From assembly GCA_048498395.1 (NCBI GenBank), contig JBEHYB010000011.1, positions 1 to 35,144 of the forward strand: 35,144 bases of DNA, in the 5' to 3' direction. This stretch comes from Micavibrio_B sp048498395 (GTDB lineage: Bacteria > Pseudomonadota > Alphaproteobacteria > Micavibrionales > Micavibrionaceae). Below, piece after piece: positions 8,590-15,585 of this stretch. Every line of letters starts with the position of its first letter. Position 1 is the first letter of the stretch. The notes beneath the pieces are model-generated. The model searched no databases. It saw nothing but the letters and a program-made list of their open reading frames with translations, and was not told the origin of the DNA. The translations under genes were made by a program, and so were the position numbers.

Positions 8590-9468
8590 ATGTGGTTTAT
8601 TTGGGCGTTATGCGCCAGTCTTTTTGCTGCCGTTCTTGCAGAATCAAACCGTAAATTCAGACTGGAGCCGCAGCTTTTAAATGCATGGCGGTCCACATTC
8701 GCGGCCTTGATGATCGGCATGGCATTGCCGTTGATGTCCTGGCCTTCAATCCTGTCCAATCAGAATTTTTACCTGGTCGCGAGCATTGACGGTGTTGTCA
8801 CCGCGATCGGCATGATCATGTTCCTGTCTCTTGCCGCGCGCAAAACGGGCCGTGTGACATCGATGATGTTGCCGGTGGCGGCGATCGGCGCTTATGCGAC
8901 ATGGTGGATGATCGCGCCCGGCGAAAGGCCCGCGCTTGTTGATAAGCCGGTACAAGTATGTATTGCCGTATTCTCGCTGATGATGATTTTCATTTCGCTA
9001 CAGAGAATTCGTCGTAACGATAATTCATGGGAATGTTTCATCATTGTGCTTCCCGTCGGGCTTGCTTTTGGTATTACCGACGCGTTGACGAAATGGGTTC
9101 TGGTCGGCAGTCATGGCATTTACCCGCTGGCGATCGCCTATACGTTTCTTTCCATCTGTGTCTGTGCGATTACGGCGTGGATCGCGGCGCTGCCTGTACC
9201 GACGGGCGGGCGCATTATCAAGTTTCTCGACCGCAAGCTTTTATGGTGCGGTTTCTGGTGCGGTTTCTGGACGGCCGGTATGTATCTGGCGCTTACGTTC
9301 TCGCTTAGCCTCTCCCCGAACCCGACCTATCCCGGGATTGTGATGGCGATGACTCCTATATGGCTTTATCTGCTGAATCAGTTCCGCCATACCTATGATG
9401 ACGCGAACCCCATCGCCAGCCTGCTCATCATGCTCGGCGCGGTCGGGCTTTTACTGTCAACCCTTTGA
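8590..9468 (+). CDS. EamA/DMT superfamily permease-like protein
   Basis: The 292-residue hydrophobic protein has about ten predicted membrane helices, beginning MWFIWALCASLFAAVLAESN and ending LLIMLGAVGLLLSTL. The two-half layout matches drug/metabolite transporter (EamA) proteins. The substrate is unknown. A GGGGAGCGG ribosome binding site precedes the ATG by about seven bases. A perfect 12-base tandem duplication at 9244-9267 encodes WCGFWCGFW within a membrane helix. It is a single gene upstream of tRNA-fMet and the last chromosomal-type gene before the accessory region. Confidence 0.75.
   Translation: MWFIWALCASLFAAVLAESNRKFRLEPQLLNAWRSTFAALMIGMALPLMSWPSILSNQNFYLVASIDGVVTAIGMIMFLSLAARKTGRVTSMMLPVAAIGAYATWWMIAPGERPALVDKPVQVCIAVFSLMMIFISLQRIRRNDNSWECFIIVLPVGLAFGITDALTKWVLVGSHGIYPLAIAYTFLSICVCAITAWIAALPVPTGGRIIKFLDRKLLWCGFWCGFWTAGMYLALTFSLSLSPNPTYPGIVMAMTPIWLYLLNQFRHTYDDANPIASLLIMLGAVGLLLSTL
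9244..9267 (+). repeat. 12-base tandem duplication inside the permease gene
   Basis: TGGTGCGGTTTC occurs twice head to tail (9244-9255 and 9256-9267) and the next three bases (TGG) begin a third unit. The frame is kept, giving W-C-G-F twice. Confidence 0.95.
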
Positions 9469-9587
9469 AAAAATAAGGGTTTTTGAAGGATTTTTAAGCC
9501 TTGCTTTGCCCGGCGCACTAGGGTACAACGTCGGACGCTCCGGATACCTTATAGAGTTTACCAATCTACATATATCTTTTCATTGAT

Positions 9588-9664
<77 letters not shown>

Positions 9665-9965
9665 AGGAAAATCGTTATATTTCAAAGACTTAGAAGATGG
9701 CTCCGCAAGGGGTCATTTCTGTTTCATGCTCCGTGGGACACTCATGGGACAGTTTTTCACAAAGATCAGCAATCATTAGCCACACCGGGCGATAATATTT
9801 GCTGATTCCTCACCCTAATGTCCCGACAATTGTCCCATGCGATGGTATGAGTCCGTAAGTGATTGTTATATTTTATATATTCACACCAGATAGATAAGTG
9901 TTGCAGTCTGTTGGCGTGTATGGCCAAATATTTGTACTCACTTTGTTCTTTTGTGGATTTGGAGT
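9665..9965. promoter_or_regulatory. Integrase upstream region with TGGGACA repeats
   Basis: This 301-base gap holds no convincing gene. It contains TGGGACA at 9734-9740 and 9745-9751, and the inverted form TGTCCC at 9819-9824 and 9831-9836. Another TGGGACA lies at 9998-10004, inside the integrase start. Paired direct repeats on each side are the usual form of integrase arm-type sites or excisionase/regulator sites. Which protein binds is not known. Confidence 0.45.
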
Positions 9966-11054
9966 ATGGCAACAATTGAAAAACGCATAGCCAAGGATGG
10001 GACAGCATCATATCGCGCCCGTATCAGGCTGCATGGGCATCCCCAGCAAATTGCCACTTTCCAGCGTATCACTGACGCAAAGCTATGGGTTCAGCAGACC
10101 GAAGCCGCAATCCGGGAAGGTCGACATTTTAAAACCAGCCAGTCTCGCAAATACACCCTCTCCGATGCCATTCAGCGTTATCGTGATGATATCCTCATTC
10201 ACAAGAAGGCGAATAATATTAACCAGAAACATTATCTCGATTTCTGGGAGAATGAACTGGGCGCTTATTCCCTTGCCGATATTACGCCGTCGTTGATTGT
10301 GAAAACCCGCAATAAGATGATCGGGACAGAAAATAAATATGGCCGTAAACGCGGCGCTGTCACGGCCAACCGTTACACGGGCGCGCTCAGTCATCTTTTC
10401 ACGGTTGCGATCAACGATTGGGAATGGCTGGAAATCCATCCCATAGGCAAAGTTTCAAAATTCAAAGAGTCTCGGGGACGTGTTCGTTTCCTATCTGACG
10501 AGGAACGCAGCCGCCTGCTGGAGGCTTGTAAGAAGAGCGATAATCCGCATCTCTATAAAATTGTCGTTCTGGCGCTTAGTACCGGCGCTCGCAAGATGGA
10601 AATCATCGGCGTAAAATGGAAAGATATTGATCTGGAGCGCCGCAGGATCATTCTGCATGAAACCAAGAACGGCGAACGACGCTCTCTGCCTTTGCAGGGC
10701 TATGCCTATACTTTGATGAAAGCCCACAAGGAAGCGTGGGATCAAAAATGTGAATACGCTTTCTCCAGCGCGTATAAATGCCAACCTATCGATATTCGTA
10801 CGGCATGGGAAAACGCCATGATCAATGCTGGTATTGAGGATTTTCGTTTCCATGATCTGCGGCATAGCGCCGCTTCGTATCTTGCCATGAACGGCGCCAC
10901 CCTAACTGAAATTGCCGAGGTGCTGGGTCACAAGACATTACAGATGGTCAAACGCTACGCCCACCTGTCCGAGGCGCATACGCATTCGGTTGTCGCCAGC
11001 ATGAATGAAAAGATATTCGGAGGTCAGGATGGATCTACAACAGAAGCTGCGTGA
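9966..11054 (+). CDS. Tyrosine recombinase / phage-type integrase
   Basis: From ATG at 9966 the protein is 362 residues. An upstream TTG at 9951 would add five residues but lacks a better ribosome binding site. An N-terminal arm-binding region (1-60) is followed by a SAM-like core-binding domain (about 65-165) and the catalytic domain. All catalytic residues are visible: R209 in STGARKMEI, K234 in ETKNGE, H296 and R299 in FHDLRHSAASYL, H322 in LGHKT, and the nucleophile Y331 in KRYAHLS. It should integrate and excise the element at tRNA-fMet. The next gene overlaps its 3' end by 26 bases, so the two are co-transcribed. Confidence 0.95.
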   Translation: MATIEKRIAKDGTASYRARIRLHGHPQQIATFQRITDAKLWVQQTEAAIREGRHFKTSQSRKYTLSDAIQRYRDDILIHKKANNINQKHYLDFWENELGAYSLADITPSLIVKTRNKMIGTENKYGRKRGAVTANRYTGALSHLFTVAINDWEWLEIHPIGKVSKFKESRGRVRFLSDEERSRLLEACKKSDNPHLYKIVVLALSTGARKMEIIGVKWKDIDLERRRIILHETKNGERRSLPLQGYAYTLMKAHKEAWDQKCEYAFSSAYKCQPIDIRTAWENAMINAGIEDFRFHDLRHSAASYLAMNGATLTEIAEVLGHKTLQMVKRYAHLSEAHTHSVVASMNEKIFGGQDGSTTEAA

Positions 11055-11652
11055 GCAGAAAGATCTTTATCTTCGGAATAAAAAAGATGTTCGTTTTCTG
11101 AAGGGGGCTATCTGGAATCTTGTCTATGATTATTATCAGAAGGATAATAACAGGGAGGATGCAGAATGGATTATCGACGGCTTGAATGAAGAGCTGGAAA
11201 AGAAAATGTCTACGCAGGACAAGAATGAACGTATCGGTGCGCTTGTTTCCTATATCGTTTCACATGGCGCAGATGTTTTAAGCACTATCCATGCCGTTTC
11301 TAAATGGCTTCCTGCCTCCGAAACGACAGTCAGGGACGGATATTACAAAATAAGAAATATTTACGGGATCGACCCGAAAACAGAACCTGTCATGGAATGC
11401 AGGGATTTTAGGCTGAAATACGGCAGGGTTCCTCTAGAATATGTGCATGAACTATATGAGGCAGGGCGCGCGTTTCCCGGCGACACGCCATCTGATTACG
11501 AGGACCATAAAAGGGTTATTGAGGCCATGACAGCCGCATGCGAAGCGGCCCGCGCTTTTGACCAGCGTTGCTACGATAATGAAATGACGCTTTTGAAAAT
11601 GATCCTTGGCGAAGATGATGAGGTCTTCACCACGCAAAAATTATCTGCGTAG
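11029..11652 (+). CDS. Unknown 207-residue protein, integrase-coupled
   Basis: The start ATG at 11029 is chosen because GGAGG lies six bases upstream, inside the end of the integrase gene. The product (MDLQQKLREQKDLYLRNKKD...) is soluble and largely helical, rich in charged residues. Its central block (SETTVRDGYYKIRNIYGIDP) could be a helix-turn-helix-like unit. No signal peptide, membrane helix or known enzymatic motif is seen, and I recognise no family. Its tight overlap with the integrase suggests a role in element mobility or its control, but this is inference. Confidence 0.7.
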   Translation: MDLQQKLREQKDLYLRNKKDVRFLKGAIWNLVYDYYQKDNNREDAEWIIDGLNEELEKKMSTQDKNERIGALVSYIVSHGADVLSTIHAVSKWLPASETTVRDGYYKIRNIYGIDPKTEPVMECRDFRLKYGRVPLEYVHELYEAGRAFPGDTPSDYEDHKRVIEAMTAACEAARAFDQRCYDNEMTLLKMILGEDDEVFTTQKLSA

Positions 11653-11698
11653 GCAAATAAAATTTGCGTAATTCTCAGGTGTTTTAAATAAAGGCAAC

Positions 11699-11754
11699 CT
11701 TCTCCTGTGCCGTACGGAATCGTACGGCGATAAGCAACAGACAGGAGAAGATAT
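11699..11754 (+). promoter_or_regulatory. Structured leader that can hide the Shine-Dalgarno of the AlpA-like gene
   Basis: CTTCTCCTGT (11699-11708) is perfectly complementary to ACAGGAGAAG (11741-11750), which contains the ribosome binding site for the ATG at 11755. Nested inside is a perfect 8-base-pair hairpin, GCCGTACG (11709-11716), loop GAAT, CGTACGGC (11721-11728), stacked directly on the outer stem, with a 12-base bulge on the 3' side. In RNA form it would block ribosome access. It could also be a DNA operator. Confidence 0.6.
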
Positions 11755-11982
11755 ATGTCAGAGCCAAATCCGCCCACCCGCATCATCCCCCTGACGGAAT
11801 GGCCCAGCCATCATGCATGGCCACCCATCGGCGGTCTTCGTCACCTCGTATTCTATGCCGATAAGAATGGCTTCAATAAAGTCATCCGCCGTGCTGGCCG
11901 TCGTGTCCTGATAGACGAAAAATCCTTTTTCGCGTGGCTGGACGAACAGAACAATGTTCAGAGTGACGGGAGATCGGCATGA
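11755..11982 (+). CDS. AlpA-like small DNA-binding protein (excisionase/regulator)
   Basis: The 75-residue protein has a short N-terminal tail and a compact segment (LRHLVFYADKNGFNKVIRRA then GRRVLIDEKSFFAWLDEQ) that reads like the winged helix-turn-helix of AlpA/Xis proteins. In these proteins the last helix follows a sentence such as VLIDEKAFFRWL. Such proteins activate integrase transcription or direct excision. The strong AGGAGAAG ribosome binding site is four bases from the ATG and is predicted to be sequestered by an upstream stem. The stop overlaps the next start (ATGA). Confidence 0.72.
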   Translation: MSEPNPPTRIIPLTEWPSHHAWPPIGGLRHLVFYADKNGFNKVIRRAGRRVLIDEKSFFAWLDEQNNVQSDGRSA

Positions 11983-12338
11983 GGCGCAATCTTCAGGGCC
12001 AGACCTATGATCCCGAAATCTGCCTGGAGGTAACGGTCTGGACGCCGGATAAAAAAGACAGGTTGTCGCTGCATATTCTGAAAGGGCAGCGGGCGCGCAC
12101 GTTGAAAGCCTTGCTGGAAAATCCTGGAGGGATCACGCGGACGGAGGTCATAGGGCCGCCCTGGAGCTTGTGGAACCTGCCGCAATACATTCACGCTCTA
12201 CGCCACGAACATCAGATTTTTATCTCTTCGCGGCTGGAGCCACTGGCGGGCCGCGATGGTATTGGCCAGCAGGCGCGGTATTTCCTCGATGAAACGGTCA
12301 CGATCCGCGACATCACGCCAAAAGGAAACCATGCATGA
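11979..12338 (+). CDS. Small protein, possible winged helix, replication-module partner
   Basis: The 119-residue protein overlaps both neighbours by four bases (ATGA at each junction), so it is translated with the AlpA-like and primase-helicase genes. Residues about 30-85 (SLHILKGQRARTLKALLENP, GGITRTEVIGPPWSLWNLPQ, YIHALRHEHQIFIS) look like a helix-turn-helix followed by a wing, of the kind found in small island regulators and in replication accessory proteins. No catalytic motif is seen. The function is unknown. Confidence 0.68.
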   Translation: MRRNLQGQTYDPEICLEVTVWTPDKKDRLSLHILKGQRARTLKALLENPGGITRTEVIGPPWSLWNLPQYIHALRHEHQIFISSRLEPLAGRDGIGQQARYFLDETVTIRDITPKGNHA

Positions 12339-14590
12339 CAGAAAATATCCTTATTCCTGATGCTGAAATTATGCAGCGTCATCTGGATCTGTTGTTCAGC
12401 GATCAGATCAGTGGGGCGATAGAACTGGCTTGGCGGGATAGCCAGAGCAAGGCGGTCGACAGGGCTGATAACAGCCACGGTCCGTGCTCGACAGACCAGA
12501 TCGCCGGGAAGGCGCGGGACATCAACCGTATTGACGGTCAGAATGTTTATATGGGCGCTGCGCTGCGAAACGGGCTGGTTCCCACCAACAGGCGGTGCGG
12601 TGATGCTGATTTTCTCTGTTTAACCGCCCTGTATGTTGATCTGGATGAGCCGGGCGCGTATGAAAACGCACAAGAAAAACTTAAAAATATTCTCCCCAGT
12701 TTTACTGTGATCACGGGCCGTCATCCTTATGTGCGGGCGCAATTATGGTGGAAACTGGAGGAGCCGATAAAAGATCCGGCCTTAGCAAGAACGATGAACG
12801 CTCGGCTCGCGCACTGGCTGGACGGTGATAAAAGCGTCGTCAACCCCGGACGTATCCTGCGGCTCGCCGGATCGGTTGCCTGGGCGGTCAAGGATGCGCG
12901 CCAGCATGAAATGACTGAACTTATCACGCCAAACATACCAAGGGTTTACATGCTGGAGCAGATCGAGCGCGATGTGCCTGTCATTTTCAACGGACATGAG
13001 GATACGCCGGATCAAGCGGCGATGCCCGTGACGCGGGATGGTCTGGGAAGGGTGACGGATGGCCGGGAAACCTTCATGCGCGATCTTGTCAGCGCGGTAT
13101 TTTATGAGGATCTGGAAAGGCACGGAAAATCTTCGGGCGCGCAAGCCCTGTACGATAAAATATGGCTGCTTTACGAAGGTCAGGTTGTTTCCCGCACGGG
13201 CAATCTGGAAGCCGAGGGGCGCGGGCCGACCGCCTTGCGGAAGATGATTGAACGGATTATCCAGCGCCACGCCACCGGAAAAATGCGTCAGGCGGATGGG
13301 CGATCCGTGGAATTTATGGGCAGTCCACCGCAGGACATCATGGCTTATAGCCTCGCGGTCATCATGGCTGATAAAAATCCGCCCCCGCCGGATATGGTTG
13401 GCTCGCGCCTGCTAACGCAAGGTGGAACGATGGTCATAGGCGGTCCACCGAAGGTTGGAAAAAGCGATTTTATTCTGAGTTTCGCCATGCACATGGCGGC
13501 GGGACAGGATTTCCTGAGCTTTGCGATAGAGATGCCCTTGCGCGTTTTTTATCTCCAGGCCGAAATTCAATATCCGTACCTGAAAGAGCGTATTCAGAAA
13601 ACGGCCCTCGCGCGGGAGGTGCTGGAGAAGGCAGGACAGAACCTGTTTGTCACGCCGCAATTGCAGATGATCCTGAATGATGAGGGACTGGCGCAGGTGA
13701 TGGCGTCTGTTCGACAGTGTTTTCCTGATGCGCCACCTGATGTCATCATCGTCGATCCTATCCGCAATGTGTTTGACGGCGGGCCGGATGATGGCGGCAT
13801 GGGGGAGAATGACAATACGGCCATGATGTTTTTTCTGCGGCAAAGAATTGAGAGACTCAGGCTGGCTCTTAATCCGAAGGCGGCTGTTGTGCTGGTTCAT
13901 CATACGCGTAAACTTTCAAAGCAGCAGTTTAGGGAAGATCCGTTTCAGGCGTTAAGCGGTGCCAGCAGTCTGCGCGGTTACTATACGTCCGGCGTTCTTA
14001 TTTACCGGCCAGACGAGACGCTTGCCGCGCGGCAGTTGTTTTTTGAGCTGCGTAACGGACCGGGAATTGACGCTTTCTTTGTCGATAAGGTTGATGGGCG
14101 ATGGATAATTGTAGACCAGAACCAAACCAGACTGGTGCGCGACAGTTACGGACGCAAGCTGGATGCCGAGCGCGACCGGCAGCGTGACGTCATCGTTCAG
14201 ATGCTAATGGACGAGGCACTGGACGGCAGGCTTTATGTGATGGAGCAGTTCTGCGGCGCGTTCGAGGGCAAGGCTGGACTGGGCAGTCATTCGACAATCC
14301 AGAACCGCATCCGCGTCCTGATGACAAAAGGCCATATAAAGTCGTACAAAGCCCCGCACCCCACCACGGGCATAGGGACAGCCCGGAGCAAATTCGGCTA
14401 TCTCTGTGTTGAAAATATGATTCTAGGGCCGGAGATGATTGATGAAAGCACCGGCGAGATCACGCGCGATATGACACCGGTGAAACCGACGCATTATATG
14501 CATGCGGAAACAGGGCATATGCTGACGGTCGAGAATCCGGATGTCTGGGTTTACCAGGACGAGGATGGCCGCAGATTAGAGTCTGGATAA
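12335..14590 (+). CDS. Primase-helicase fusion, island replication protein
   Basis: The 751-residue protein resembles the primase-helicases of P4-like satellites and plasmid RepA/RepB systems. The N-terminal part (about 60-220) has RepB/PrimPol-like traits, with an acidic strand LYVDLDEPG, then a VITGRHPYVRAQLWWKL strand pair and a later RILRLAGSVAW motif. The middle to C-terminal part is a RecA-fold helicase with Walker A GGPPKVGKSD (residues about 369-378), Walker B VIIVDPIRNVFDGG (about 470-483), and VVLVHHTRKLSKQ (motif with HH as in RepA/AAA_25). The C-terminus (about 620-751) may be a winged helix. It should prime and unwind the element DNA. It is the last gene of the four-gene overlap chain. 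Confidence 0.78.
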   Translation: MTENILIPDAEIMQRHLDLLFSDQISGAIELAWRDSQSKAVDRADNSHGPCSTDQIAGKARDINRIDGQNVYMGAALRNGLVPTNRRCGDADFLCLTALYVDLDEPGAYENAQEKLKNILPSFTVITGRHPYVRAQLWWKLEEPIKDPALARTMNARLAHWLDGDKSVVNPGRILRLAGSVAWAVKDARQHEMTELITPNIPRVYMLEQIERDVPVIFNGHEDTPDQAAMPVTRDGLGRVTDGRETFMRDLVSAVFYEDLERHGKSSGAQALYDKIWLLYEGQVVSRTGNLEAEGRGPTALRKMIERIIQRHATGKMRQADGRSVEFMGSPPQDIMAYSLAVIMADKNPPPPDMVGSRLLTQGGTMVIGGPPKVGKSDFILSFAMHMAAGQDFLSFAIEMPLRVFYLQAEIQYPYLKERIQKTALAREVLEKAGQNLFVTPQLQMILNDEGLAQVMASVRQCFPDAPPDVIIVDPIRNVFDGGPDDGGMGENDNTAMMFFLRQRIERLRLALNPKAAVVLVHHTRKLSKQQFREDPFQALSGASSLRGYYTSGVLIYRPDETLAARQLFFELRNGPGIDAFFVDKVDGRWIIVDQNQTRLVRDSYGRKLDAERDRQRDVIVQMLMDEALDGRLYVMEQFCGAFEGKAGLGSHSTIQNRIRVLMTKGHIKSYKAPHPTTGIGTARSKFGYLCVENMILGPEMIDESTGEITRDMTPVKPTHYMHAETGHMLTVENPDVWVYQDEDGRRLESG

Positions 14591-14695
14591 ATCTGGAATC
14601 TGCGCGGAACTGGAATGGTTGTTTTACAGGGGCTTGCGGCTAGACCAGAAAATAATATGAATCTGGATTAATTTCTGGGTTTCTGGTGCAAACTC
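14580..14695 (+). repeat. TCTGGAT-type short repeats behind the primase gene
   Basis: TCTGGATAAATCTGG at about 14580-14594 and TCTGGATTAATTTCTGG at about 14662-14678 are related direct repeats, and further TCTGG copies lie nearby. They could be iterons or simple drift. The coordinates of the block are approximate. Confidence 0.35.
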
Positions 14696-14988
14696 AGGCA
14701 GGCAACGGCTTTTATCCTGCATTCAGATCCCAGTCTCTCCTCCCTCCCTAAAGGGAGGGAGCGTGGAATTCAGATTCCACGCTCCCGATCTTCAGCATGG
14801 TCGCCAGAAATTCAGCGGGTCCTGTCTGCGATCATCCTCTAGGGGTGGGCAACGCGCGGGACTTTTCTAGTGACAGGCAAAAAAACTTAGTTGACTGGAT
14901 ATAAACATGAAATGGATAAGCTTTTGAAATGTAGGCACTAATTTGTCAACCAGAACAAGATAAGCAACCAAATTTGCTTGACGTAAAC
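14591..14988. other. 398-base non-coding region between primase-helicase and CBASS, with overlapping hairpins
   Basis: No convincing gene is present. It contains two palindromes that share bases. The first is CTCCCTCCCT (14740-14749) with AGGGAGGGAG (14752-14761). The second is GGGAGCGTGGAAT (14757-14769) with ATTCCACGCTCCC (14774-14786), loop TCAG. The remainder (14800-14988) is AT-rich with no clear promoter. No T run follows the hairpins, so a simple terminator is not supported. Confidence 0.8.
14740..14786 (+). promoter_or_regulatory. Mutually exclusive hairpin pair
   Basis: Stem A is 10 bp with a 2-base loop (14740-14761) and stem B is 13 bp with a TCAG tetraloop (14757-14786). Bases 14757-14761 (GGGAG) belong to both, so only one full stem can form at a time. 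This might be a primase recognition or single-strand origin structure, or an RNA switch. Confidence 0.55.
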
Positions 14989-15585
14989 TTATGAAATCGT
15001 GGACCTGTTTTTTCGTGAAAGAACAATGTCGCCGCCACGTCCACGTTCGTTTGTATAGCTGATTGTCATTTTATCTGGTTCATTAAAATTTATTTCAGCA
15101 ATCGCACTGCCGTTCCTTTGAGGGGGATTTTTCTGGGCTTCCGCGACCGTGGTTTTTGTTTCATAGAAATAACGGATTGTCATTTTGCGGGTCAGGGGAT
15201 TGAAGCTTGGACACGCGCACTGGCTTTCCCCTGTCATCGAAGCGGTTTCAAGGGACAGGATAATAGCCTGCCAGCTCTGCCGGACTTCAAGGAATGCGGG
15301 GATGCTGGCTGAAACCGGGTTTCCGCCTTCTTCGTATTGCGATTTTATTTCCCCTTCCCAAATCCCATTTAGATCAACGGCGGCCCACCCAGGAAGAGGC
15401 ACCGGCAGAGCATGAAGAGAGTCCCATGATTTAAATAGTAAGAAGATAATAACCCACTCAGTTAGGCCAACGACCAGTCCCACGGCTGGCGGGTTTAAAC
15501 CTAAGGCGGTCGCGGACCATGAGATGGCGAATGCCAAGACAACGACAATTCCGATTTTGATTTTCAGGGAAAGAAGCTGATGCAT
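14989..15585 (-). CDS. cap15: CBASS effector, Cap15-type 2TM beta-barrel protein
   Basis: Starting at the ATG that overlaps the cyclase stop (TGATG), the protein is 198 residues. Two membrane helices lie at about 9-28 (IKIGIVVVLAFAISWSATAL) and 34-51, with a short loop. A cytoplasmic beta-rich domain of about 130 residues begins DLNGIWEGEI and continues through alternating strands to the C-terminus. This is the layout of Cap15, whose beta-barrel binds the cyclic nucleotide and whose membrane helices then oligomerise and break the inner membrane. An upstream in-frame ATG (15645) would add 20 residues inside the cyclase gene and is less likely. The function is inferred from architecture plus the adjacent cyclase. 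Confidence 0.75.
   Translation of the reverse strand: MHQLLSLKIKIGIVVVLAFAISWSATALGLNPPAVGLVVGLTEWVIIFLLFKSWDSLHALPVPLPGWAAVDLNGIWEGEIKSQYEEGGNPVSASIPAFLEVRQSWQAIILSLETASMTGESQCACPSFNPLTRKMTIRYFYETKTTVAEAQKNPPQRNGSAIAEINFNEPDKMTISYTNERGRGGDIVLSRKNRSTIS

Noticed and set aside
9766..10011. 81-residue minus-strand ORF between tRNA-fMet and integrase
   Set aside because: It overlaps the integrase start, has no ribosome binding site, and the composition is not protein-like. The short repeats explain the region better.
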